Part shown: positions 1 to 5,235 of the stretch, piece by piece
How positions within the stretch are numbered: position 1 is the first letter of the stretch
Layout of the letters: each line of letters opens with the position of its first letter
From: Cyanobacteria bacterium T3Sed10_344R1
Lineage (GTDB): Bacteria; Cyanobacteriota; Cyanobacteriia; Phormidesmidales; Phormidesmidaceae
DNA: 6,195 nt
Direction of reading: 5' to 3'
Assembly (NCBI GenBank): GCA_003566335.1
Contig: PXDR01000130.1
Location: 1 to 6,195, forward strand
Made by a program: the position numbers and the translations under genes
The notes under the pieces: generated by a model
Told to the model about the DNA's origin: nothing
Database searches by the model: none
Seen by the model: the letters and a program-made list of their open reading frames with translations, nothing else

Positions 1-64
1 AACCAAGGTCGGCGGCAACGGGGATAGCCAGGTCAATCACCTGGGGAACAAGGGGATGGGTCAT
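1..64 (-). CDS. rimP: Ribosome maturation factor RimP, N-terminal fragment
   Basis: RimP is a cytoplasmic factor that assists late maturation of the 30S ribosomal subunit. Only the first 21 codons lie in the window; the rest runs off the left edge. The visible protein begins MTHPLVPQVIDLA, which I recognise as the typical start of cyanobacterial RimP (usually about 150 aa). The ATG is at 64 on the minus strand, with a GGAG ribosome binding site at 71-74 and a 6-nt spacer, so the start is well supported. In most bacteria rimP is followed by nusA and infB; that part is outside the window. A terminator-like hairpin directly upstream suggests control by attenuation. The assignment rests on a short stretch of remembered family sequence, so it is good but not certain. 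Confidence 0.85.
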   Translation of the reverse strand, partial: MTHPLVPQVIDLAIPVAADLG

Positions 65-77
65 GAAATACTCCAAT

Positions 78-106
78 AAAAAAAGTGGGTAACCGAGCGC
101 CCACTT
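78..106 (-). terminator. Terminator-like hairpin (putative attenuator) in the rimP leader
   Basis: Read on the minus strand, a perfect 7-bp stem (AAGTGGG / CCCACTT, arms at 100-106 and 83-89, 10-nt loop) runs straight into seven T residues (84-78). It ends only a few bases before the rimP ribosome binding site (71-74). No minus-strand gene lies upstream, since the next gene is divergent. It therefore most likely acts inside the rimP transcript leader as an attenuator rather than ending another gene. NusA, normally encoded in the same operon, acts on such hairpins, so autoregulation is a reasonable inference. Confidence 0.6.
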
Positions 107-132
107 CCCAAGAAGTCATTTCGACTAGGGCA

Positions 133-150
133 GCAAGCATGGTTGCTTAC
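133..150 (-). other. Second hairpin in the rimP leader
   Basis: On the minus strand GTAAGCA pairs with TGCTTGC around a 4-nt loop (7 bp, one G-T wobble). It lies about 25 nt before the terminator-like hairpin. It could be an upstream element of the same leader RNA or an alternative structure. A 12-bp perfect palindrome, AACCCATGGGTT, lies further upstream at 166-177. No function can be assigned. Confidence 0.35.
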
Positions 151-346
151 CGCACCCCCCAGTCTAACCCATGGGTTCTGCTTTTCTGCGGGGTTCTTGC
201 AGTTTCTTTAGGGGCTAGGAACCGGGCGTGACAAATTCTGTAACGGGGAATTGAGCGGCTGATCCTGGGCCTATGCTGAGGCAGGATTCGGCGCAGTGGG
301 GGGGATTCTGCTGTGCCGCTATTTAATCAAGCGACTAATTATGCTC

Positions 347-351
347 GGAGG
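347..351 (+). promoter_or_regulatory. Ribosome binding site of the 363-1061 gene
   Basis: A full GGAGG lies 11 nt before the ATG at 363. It supports that start over the in-frame ATG at 408, which would give a shorter and more ordinary signal peptide but has no comparable Shine-Dalgarno sequence. Confidence 0.6.
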
Positions 352-362
352 ATAAATCCATC

Positions 363-1061
363 ATGCGAGTCCCGGTTTGGAAACAGTGCGTAACCGCTTC
401 TAGGCGGATGGGGCGTTTGGTGGAAGGCGTGATGGGAGCTGCGATTGCACCCCTGAGTTTGGGCTTGGGGCTGTTGTTGATCAGCCCTGGGGGCGCTGAG
501 ACGGTTGCACCAGCAGATCCGGCAGATCTGGCCCCATCTGCTGAATGGCACAACTGCATGACCCGAGAACTGTGGTCTCCGGCCAAGACTGTCTGGTGTG
601 AGCGGCTGAACACGCTGAAAAATAGTGAGTACAGCGTGCCCCAGTTCGGCAGCGTTTTGTTAGAAAACGGCAGTTATGACCATATTGAAGATCGCTTCAC
701 GGCTTCTCTACTCAACGCTCCGGGGCTGATTGCCTATGGCGATTTGACTGGGGATGATCAAATAGATGGGGTTGCCTTTCTCCACATCAATTCTGGCGGC
801 TCGGGGCAGTTTGTTTACCTTCTGCCTGTGCTGGGGCTTGATTCAGAGGCTCCCCAGCCCCTGACGCCGATATTTCTGGGCGATCGCATTCAGTTAAACC
901 AAGTTGCGATCGCAGCGGGTCAGGTCACAGTGGATCTCATCACTCAAGATGAAGACGACGCCTTCTGCTGTCCGACCCTGCCCCTAATCCTGCGCTACCA
1001 AGTTCAGCCTAGCCTAGTGCTGGTAGACGGCGACGACCGACCTTATCCGTACTGGCCCTAG
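363..1061 (+). CDS. Predicted secreted protein of unknown function with CCPT motif
   Basis: A 232-aa protein with no named function. Residues 1-23 are a long, partly basic n-region, 24-42 are hydrophobic, and a signal peptidase site is likely near GGA-E (residue 45), so the mature protein should be periplasmic or extracellular. Visible motifs are GDLTGDDQIDG (126-136), resembling an Asp-rich calcium-binding or FG-GAP-type loop, then SGGSGQF (144-150), LGDR (172-175) and CCPT (202-205). I recall the layout 'GDL.GD...D / GGSG.F / LGDR / CCPT....Y' from uncharacterised bacterial exported proteins. The mature part has four cysteines (65, 79, 202, 203), enough for two disulfides. The SRR at 13-15 is not followed by a hydrophobic Tat consensus. 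The gene carries two HIP1 sites, is divergent from rimP, and stands alone with a 618-bp gap behind it. A lipoprotein is unlikely because no lipobox cysteine is seen. Confidence 0.85.
   Translation: MRVPVWKQCVTASRRMGRLVEGVMGAAIAPLSLGLGLLLISPGGAETVAPADPADLAPSAEWHNCMTRELWSPAKTVWCERLNTLKNSEYSVPQFGSVLLENGSYDHIEDRFTASLLNAPGLIAYGDLTGDDQIDGVAFLHINSGGSGQFVYLLPVLGLDSEAPQPLTPIFLGDRIQLNQVAIAAGQVTVDLITQDEDDAFCCPTLPLILRYQVQPSLVLVDGDDRPYPYWP
880..913. repeat. Pair of HIP1 octamers
   Basis: Two perfect GCGATCGC palindromes (880-887 and 906-913) lie 26 bp apart inside the coding sequence. Further perfect copies are at 3523-3530, 5344-5351 and 6003-6010. HIP1 is an over-represented palindrome of many cyanobacterial genomes, so it marks lineage and not a local function. 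Confidence 0.9.
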
Positions 1062-1422
1062 CCCTGTCCGTCCCATCGGCGATTAAGGAGAGTACGCCAG
1101 TAGCTACCGAGAACCCCCCAGTTGGTATTTGCGTACCTCGCGATCCGTCCGTGATCGCACTCTACCTAGGTATCAAGGGCTGGTTCAGACTTGCTTAACT
1201 TTCGCCCCATTTTCCATAGACCTTCGTCAAGGCCACAGGATTTAAGCCTGGCCTTAGTCAATGATTAAACTGGGTCTGGTCGCCGAAACCTGCCCCAGTC
1301 TTGCCCTAGGGCCACGACAGTTCCGTCAGGATGGAGCTAAAGAACAACCGCTGAATCCCTTGTTATTTCGTAAACAGAGGGAATTGTGCTGAGCGAGGCT
1401 GCCCTGGGATCTGTGACAAAAT

Positions 1423-1441
1423 CTAGATTGCAACAATCTAG
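1423..1441. promoter_or_regulatory. Palindrome, possible operator upstream of PEP-CTERM gene A
   Basis: CTAGATTG and CAATCTAG form perfect 8-bp inverted arms around CAA. The size and symmetry suit a dimeric DNA-binding protein, and no T-run follows, so it is not a terminator. It lies about 240 bp before the start codon at 1680, far for a simple repressor site. The binding protein is unknown. Confidence 0.3.
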
Positions 1442-1568
1442 TTACACCATAAATTTGCGTCTGCTAAATCTGGTCATACCCATGAAGTTTATGTAAAGTC
1501 AAGGGCGAGGTGATGAGTGCCCTTTGGGTGGGGTGTTATGTTTCGTATGTGAGAGATTACTGCGTGCT

Positions 1569-1574
1569 TATACT
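1569..1574 (+). promoter_or_regulatory. Candidate -10 box for PEP-CTERM gene A
   Basis: TATACT matches TATAAT at five of six positions. No good -35 hexamer is seen at 16-18 bp spacing. If used, it would give a leader of about 100 nt containing a weak CCCGGC/GCCGGG stem (1581-1586 with 1621-1626). Confidence 0.25.
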
Positions 1575-1679
1575 TAAATTCCCGGCCCAGGGATGCGTAC
1601 CGTTACTGAGGCCAGAGCACGCCGGGCTGCATCTCGACTCAACAGCTCACCCCGCTTAATTACGGAGACGATACAAAAT

Positions 1680-2354
1680 ATGAAAACAATGGCATTCCTC
1701 GGGGCATCAGCCCTAGCAGCAGGTTCTATCCTGGCGGCTGGCTCATTGACGTCAGTGGAGGCAGCAACCTTCTCTTTCTCGAACATCACGGGCAACAATG
1801 CAATTGATGCTGAAATTGGCGAAAACCAATTCTTCGTTGATGTTACGTCTGTTGAGGGTAATCAAGTTCTCTTTAAGTTCAGTAATATAGGGCCAGAGCA
1901 GTCTACGATCTCAAGCATCTACTTTGATGACGGTAACCCTGCCGAAAGCCTGCAAAGTTTCCTTCAATTCACTGGTTCCACGGGGGTCAGCTTCTCTCCC
2001 GGAGGAAGCCCACCTAATTTGCCTGGCGGAAATGAGATAGGCTTTCAGTCTAGCTTTACTTTCACGGCTAACCAGCCACGGCCTCGCAATGGGATTAACC
2101 CAGGCGAGTGGGCGGGGTTCCAATTTAGCTTGCTAGATGGCATCACGTTTGATGATGTGTTAGGCAAAATCAACAGCGGTGATCTGCGAATTGGCCTTCA
2201 TGCCGTCAACTTTGAAACGGGTGGCAGTGAAGGCTTTGTTAACAATGGCAATGGGCATACTCAAGTGCCTGAACCTGCAACCACGGCAGCTTTGGGCCTG
2301 TTTGCGCTTGTCGGTCTGGGAATGATGAAGAAAAAGTCGGAAGTCTCTGTGTAG
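1680..2354 (+). CDS. PEP-CTERM sorting domain-containing protein (A)
   Basis: A 224-aa predicted exosortase substrate. The chosen ATG at 1680 starts a clean signal peptide (MKTMAFLGAS..., hydrophobic 5-23, likely cleavage near VEA-A at 28-29) and has GGAG at 1664-1667. An in-frame ATG at 1593 would add 29 Arg-rich residues before the signal peptide and is rejected. The C-terminus is a textbook PEP-CTERM tag: VPEP (196-199), a hydrophobic segment (200-216) and KKK (217-219). In this family the tag is cut by an exosortase and the protein ends up in the envelope or extracellular matrix; no exosortase is in the window. The middle is a Gly/Asn/Phe-rich, probably beta-rich region without catalytic motifs. 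Several blocks align with the downstream protein B, for instance RPRNGINPG (134-142) and SGDL (166-169). The exact role is unknown; a surface or matrix component is inferred. Confidence 0.9.
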   Translation: MKTMAFLGASALAAGSILAAGSLTSVEAATFSFSNITGNNAIDAEIGENQFFVDVTSVEGNQVLFKFSNIGPEQSTISSIYFDDGNPAESLQSFLQFTGSTGVSFSPGGSPPNLPGGNEIGFQSSFTFTANQPRPRNGINPGEWAGFQFSLLDGITFDDVLGKINSGDLRIGLHAVNFETGGSEGFVNNGNGHTQVPEPATTAALGLFALVGLGMMKKKSEVSV

Positions 2355-2478
2355 TCACAGGGGCGACGTAGCATGAAGCATCACCTCTGCTTCCAGGGGT
2401 AACTCTACTGCTGAGGCTGATATTCATCACAATTGCGGCTTGATTTCATTAGGGGTTGAGTCGCTCCAACAGGGAATT

Positions 2479-2508
2479 GGCTGACGGTTTTGCCGTCAGC
2501 CCTTTTTT
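2479..2508 (+). terminator. Rho-independent terminator after PEP-CTERM gene A
   Basis: A perfect 9-bp GC-rich stem (GGCTGACGG / CCGTCAGCC, 2479-2487 and 2493-2501) has a 5-nt TTTTG loop and is followed by six T residues (2503-2508). It lies 125 bp past the stop codon of gene A, giving a long 3' UTR, and separates the transcripts of the two PEP-CTERM genes. Confidence 0.9.
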
Positions 2509-2590
2509 GTCTTGCTCAAGGCTGCTTATGGCAATTGAGGCGGTGCCTGGAGGATTCCACGGGCGTGCTGAGTGCGCTGGGGTGTAAGTC

Positions 2591-2629
2591 GGCCCAGGGA
2601 TAGAGAAAAAAATCTATCCCTAGAGGGCT
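2591..2629. other. Long hairpin with A-rich loop
   Basis: AGGGATAGA (2596-2604) pairs perfectly with TCTATCCCT (2613-2621) around the 8-nt loop GAAAAAAA. An outer GCCC/GGGC pairing (2592-2595 with 2625-2628) extends it past a 3-nt AGA bulge. Neither strand has a proper T-tract after the stem, so it is not a standard terminator. It could be an RNA structural element in a leader or a protein-binding site. Confidence 0.45.
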
Positions 2630-2791
2630 TTACTGCCATGTTCCCCAAAAAGAGACAAGTCTTTGTGAAGAAGTGGGGGAAGCCAATGAAAGGATGGTGA
2701 AGCCAGTGTGGTTTTCTCAACATCTAGATTCGAGGTTGCTAGGTTATGGGTGATTCCCGTAGTTTGCTTGGGCTTCATGGACTGCATCGTG

Positions 2792-2818
2792 AAGCGCCGT
2801 AGTTTTCCGCAAGCGCCG
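2792..2818. promoter_or_regulatory. Direct repeat upstream of PEP-CTERM gene B
   Basis: AAGCGCCG occurs at 2792-2799 and again at 2811-2818, 41-67 bp before the start codon at 2859. Direct repeats this close to a start could be a response-regulator or activator site. An 8-mer repeat somewhere in a 500-bp gap is expected by chance, so the support is weak. Confidence 0.2.
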
Positions 2819-2858
2819 GGAGATCGTTAGTTGTAGCGGCATCTCTTGGATCTACTTA

Positions 2859-3641
2859 ATGAAATACAGATCTTTCTTCCCAGCCGTCATGGCTACAGCT
2901 TGTATCTTGGCGGTACCCACTGCGGCCCAGGCATTCACGTTCCAGATTGGCCCTGATAGCGAGTCTTCTAACAGCGAACCCACTGGTGCATCTGCTCGCC
3001 TAACCTTTGACTTCAGCCAAGAGGGCGATGATGTGTGGCTGAACCTGGGCATCTTCAACACCACGGGGGAAATAGAACCCTTCGGTGGTGGAGCAAGCAC
3101 GGCAACCTTGATGGGGGTAGCGTTTGACTTTGCTAGTGGTGTGGCATTCGATTCGTTGGAATATGACCCTCTCCGGAGTAACTTTACTCGCCTGTACCAG
3201 GATCTCAACATTCAACCCTTCAGTAGCAGTGACGACCTCGGCTCCTTTGACGTGGGTATCGGGCTAGCTACTCCTGGCAACAGCGGCAACAGCGATAACC
3301 CCTTGCAGGGCGGTCGTCCTCGAGATGGTTTGACGGCAGGTCAAGATACTCAGGTTCGCTTCTCTTTTTCCTCTCCTACAACTGGAACTTCTCTTTCGGC
3401 AAATGATTTTGCCCAAGCCTTTGAGCGAGAAATTAGAAGCGGCAATCTTAATGTTGCAGCCCGATTCCAAGAGGTGAATGGCAACGGCAGCGATACCCTG
3501 CTGGGAGGCCGGGTAGTGAATGGCGATCGCCCGACTCAGGTGCCTGAACCGGCGGCAGCAGGCGCATTAGGGCTGACGGCAGCCGGTATGGCTTTGCTTA
3601 AGAAAAAGCAGGCAGCCGCAGCGAGGGAACTCGACGCATAG
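2859..3641 (+). CDS. PEP-CTERM sorting domain-containing protein (B)
   Basis: A 260-aa predicted exosortase substrate. It has a clear signal peptide (MKYRSFF, hydrophobic 8-20, cleavage expected after AQA at 25). The PEP-CTERM tag consists of VPEP (228-231), a hydrophobic segment (232-247) and KKK (248-250), followed by ten further residues. The mature domain contains a run TGASARLTFDF (42-52), a Gly/Ser/Asn-rich stretch (139-152) and no enzyme motif. It aligns with protein A in several blocks: STATLMGVAFD (80-90) with STISSIYFD, RPRDGLTAG (153-161) with RPRNGINPG, and SGNL (194-197) with SGDL, as well as TQVPEPA at the tag, so the two are probably diverged paralogues. The start has only a weak GGA (2848-2850) as ribosome binding site, but the signal peptide fixes it. 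Its transcript is independent of gene A because a terminator intervenes. A surface or matrix role is inferred. Confidence 0.9.
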   Translation: MKYRSFFPAVMATACILAVPTAAQAFTFQIGPDSESSNSEPTGASARLTFDFSQEGDDVWLNLGIFNTTGEIEPFGGGASTATLMGVAFDFASGVAFDSLEYDPLRSNFTRLYQDLNIQPFSSSDDLGSFDVGIGLATPGNSGNSDNPLQGGRPRDGLTAGQDTQVRFSFSSPTTGTSLSANDFAQAFEREIRSGNLNVAARFQEVNGNGSDTLLGGRVVNGDRPTQVPEPAAAGALGLTAAGMALLKKKQAAAARELDA

Positions 3642-3671
3642 GGTTGACCTAATTCTGCAATAATCCGTCAC

Positions 3672-3699
3672 GGCTCCTGGGGCTCAGTTCTTAGGAGCT
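3672..3699. terminator. Weak hairpin between convergent genes
   Basis: GGCTCCT (3672-3678) pairs with AGGAGCT (3693-3699), 7 bp with one G-T, around a 14-nt loop. It straddles the stop codon of the minus-strand kinase and lies 30 bp after PEP-CTERM gene B. It could serve as a bidirectional terminator for the convergent pair, but T-tracts are poor on both sides. Confidence 0.3.
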
Positions 3700-5168
3700 G
3701 TGCTTATTTGGACTGAATTTGTTTGAGCGTAAGGCAGAGTTGCCGTGACCTGGGTGCCGCTAGTGGGATTGGACTGGATGTCTAACTTGCCGCCGTGGGC
3801 TTCGATAATTCGCCGAGTAATGGCTAGGCCCAAGCCGGTGCCGCTGGGTTTGGTGGTGATGAAGGGTTGGGTGAGCTGGGGCAATAGATCAGGCGGAATG
3901 GGATCGCCCACATTGCTCACCTGAAACTGCACCTGCTGAAGGTCAGGGTTAACAACCACGGTGCAGTCGATGGAGGTGCCTGGGGGCGAGGCTTCATAAG
4001 CATTGGAGACTAAATTGTTCACCACCTGGTGGAGTTTGTCAGGGTCGGCCTCCACCCAGGCCGGGGTAGGGCCAGCACAAAACCGCATCGACCGCCCTTT
4101 GGCAGCGGGCATGGTTTGTAGGGTGGGCAATAATTTTTCGATTAAGGCATTGAGATCTAGGGGTTCGGGGGACAGTTGGGGCGAGCGGGTGTAGCGCAGA
4201 ATTTCGTTCAGCAACCGCTGTAGTCGCTGGGCCTCTTCTAGGGCTAAATCAAGGCGAATTTGATCTCGCGGTGGCAGTTCAGAACGCTGTAGGGCGGTCA
4301 GCCCCAGCAGCACTGTGGTCAGCGGGTTGCGGACTTCGTGGACAATCATGGCCGCTAACTCGCCAATCTCGGCAAGCTGGGCCAGGGCTTTTTCGGCCTG
4401 CTGCCGTTGGTGAATGGCGTCCACAATCTGGCCGTACATCTGGTCAAAAGCGGTGATGACTTCGCCAAGTTCGTCCTGGCGCTGCTGTTGGGGCAAGGAC
4501 TCGAACTGGGGAGAGGTCGCCAAGTTATCGCTGCTGACCCACCGCCCAGCTTTGAGCAAATCCCGCCGCAGGGCCAGGACGGGACTAATCAAAATCCGCG
4601 AGAGGCCCACGACCGTGACCCCCGTGACGAAGACGGCGATGATCAGCACCAGTCCGGCAATGCGGCCAATGAACACCACCACCTCGCGACTGACGGCGGC
4701 AGCATCATGGCGGATGACTAGCTGATAGTCGTCTGTGGCCGGGCCTAGGGCAACACCGGGCCAGAGGGCGTCGTAGCGTTCCTGGGTGCGGTAGTAGCGC
4801 TCGGTGCGCCCAGACTGGAGTTCGGCGGTACCCAGTTTTGGGGCTTCACCAAACTCGGTAATCAGAGTGCCGTCGGTTTGGTAGAGTGCGCCCCCCACCA
4901 CGTCTTCGTCCTCTAGCAGAAGGGCTAAGTTAAGGGCGAGGTCTTCTGGGTCGTGGGCCGCCATGGCAAGGCGGCCCGTGGTGCGGGCGAGGGCGAGTTC
5001 TTTGAGATAGTGCAAGAACTCCCGCTCCCGTCGATACACTGACGGCACCAAAATCAGCCCTTCAATCACCACGATGCTGGCAAAAATCCACAGGACAATC
5101 CGGCGGGAGAGTCTGGCCCCAAATAGATTGGCAAATAGTCCGGCGGCGTTAGGCACAGTGAGGATCAA
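3684..5168 (-). CDS. Membrane-bound sensor histidine kinase (HAMP, HisKA, HATPase_c)
   Basis: A two-component sensor that should autophosphorylate on histidine and pass the phosphate to an unidentified response regulator. Numbering from the TTG at 5168 (494 aa): TM1 about 23-42; an extracytoplasmic sensor of roughly 120 aa, Cache-like by appearance (for example GGALYQTDGTLI); TM2 about 163-190; HAMP about 190-255; HisKA with H-box MIVHEVRNPL (His277); and an ATPase domain with N-box QVVNNLVSNA (381-390), F-box FITTK and G2 box GTGLGLAI (443-450). The G1 box reads SNVGDPIP, with Asn in place of the usual Asp. The reading frame stays open to an ATG at 5318, but that start would overlap the 5' end of the divergent gene at 5236 and add an unconvincing N-terminus. 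TTG 5168 or GTG 5156 is therefore preferred; neither has a good ribosome binding site. No response regulator is adjacent, so it is an orphan within this window. It is convergent with PEP-CTERM gene B (42 bp between stop codons). Confidence 0.88.
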   Translation of the reverse strand: MILTVPNAAGLFANLFGARLSRRIVLWIFASIVVIEGLILVPSVYRREREFLHYLKELALARTTGRLAMAAHDPEDLALNLALLLEDEDVVGGALYQTDGTLITEFGEAPKLGTAELQSGRTERYYRTQERYDALWPGVALGPATDDYQLVIRHDAAAVSREVVVFIGRIAGLVLIIAVFVTGVTVVGLSRILISPVLALRRDLLKAGRWVSSDNLATSPQFESLPQQQRQDELGEVITAFDQMYGQIVDAIHQRQQAEKALAQLAEIGELAAMIVHEVRNPLTTVLLGLTALQRSELPPRDQIRLDLALEEAQRLQRLLNEILRYTRSPQLSPEPLDLNALIEKLLPTLQTMPAAKGRSMRFCAGPTPAWVEADPDKLHQVVNNLVSNAYEASPPGTSIDCTVVVNPDLQQVQFQVSNVGDPIPPDLLPQLTQPFITTKPSGTGLGLAITRRIIEAHGGKLDIQSNPTSGTQVTATLPYAQTNSVQISTAPKN

Positions 5169-5189
5169 TCGCCAGGGGATAACGACCGC

Positions 5190-5195
5190 TATGAT
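5190..5195 (+). promoter_or_regulatory. Candidate -10 box of the 5236 gene
   Basis: TATGAT matches five of six consensus positions and would start transcription about 20 nt before the ribosome binding site. No -35 hexamer is evident. It lies in the 67-bp region between the divergent kinase and small-protein genes, which must hold both promoters. Confidence 0.3.
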
Positions 5196-5223
5196 AAGGC
5201 CATCCTGATTGCAATGACGGTTG

Positions 5224-5229
5224 AAGGAG
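5224..5229 (+). promoter_or_regulatory. Ribosome binding site deciding the 5236 start
   Basis: AAGGAG lies exactly 6 nt before the ATG at 5236. It overlaps the in-frame TTG at 5221 and so argues against that upstream codon as the start. Confidence 0.7.
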
Positions 5230-5235
5230 AGGGTG

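Larger units (their letters stand above)
1062..1679. other. 618-bp non-coding gap with several inverted repeats
   Basis: No convincing ORF, tRNA or canonical terminator is visible. The gap holds several inverted repeats: GCGATC-N7-GATCGC (1140-1158), TACCTAGGTA (1163-1172), a bulged 9-bp stem (1229-1255), a bulged 9-bp stem (1356-1382), CTAGATTG-CAA-CAATCTAG (1423-1441) and AAGGGC...GCCCTT (1501-1524). The right end should contain the promoter and leader of the PEP-CTERM gene at 1680. A structured RNA or an extended regulatory region is possible but cannot be shown here. Confidence 0.5.
2355..2858. other. 504-bp non-coding gap between the two PEP-CTERM genes
   Basis: The gap holds a 3'-UTR hairpin (GAAGCA/TGCTTC, 2375-2393), the strong terminator at 2479-2508, a long A-looped hairpin at 2591-2629, a doubtful 20-codon ORF at 2638-2700 and short direct repeats (GAAGCCA at 2679 and 2699; AAGCGCCG at 2792 and 2811). 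The promoter of PEP-CTERM gene B must lie to the right of the terminator, but I find no convincing -35/-10 pair. Confidence 0.5.

Noticed and set aside
33..140. Minus-strand 35-codon leader ORF overlapping the rimP start
   Set aside because: It has no Shine-Dalgarno sequence, and its codons run through the terminator hairpin and into rimP in another frame, so it is probably chance.
251..277. Possible promoter TTGAGC / TATGCT before the 363 gene
   Set aside because: The spacer is only 15 bp and both hexamers are mediocre matches.
375..430. Twin-arginine signal in the 363-1061 protein (SRR at residues 13-15)
   Set aside because: The residues after RR (MGRL) do not fit the Tat consensus; an ordinary Sec signal is more likely.
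1593..1679. Upstream in-frame ATG extending PEP-CTERM protein A by 29 residues
   Set aside because: It would put an Arg-rich stretch in front of a complete signal peptide. The ATG at 1680 has its own GGAG and gives a normal signal peptide.
4407..4725. Plus-strand open frames of about 100 codons opposite the kinase
   Set aside because: They are antisense shadows of a well-supported histidine kinase whose HAMP and transmembrane parts are encoded there; their translations lack any family motif.
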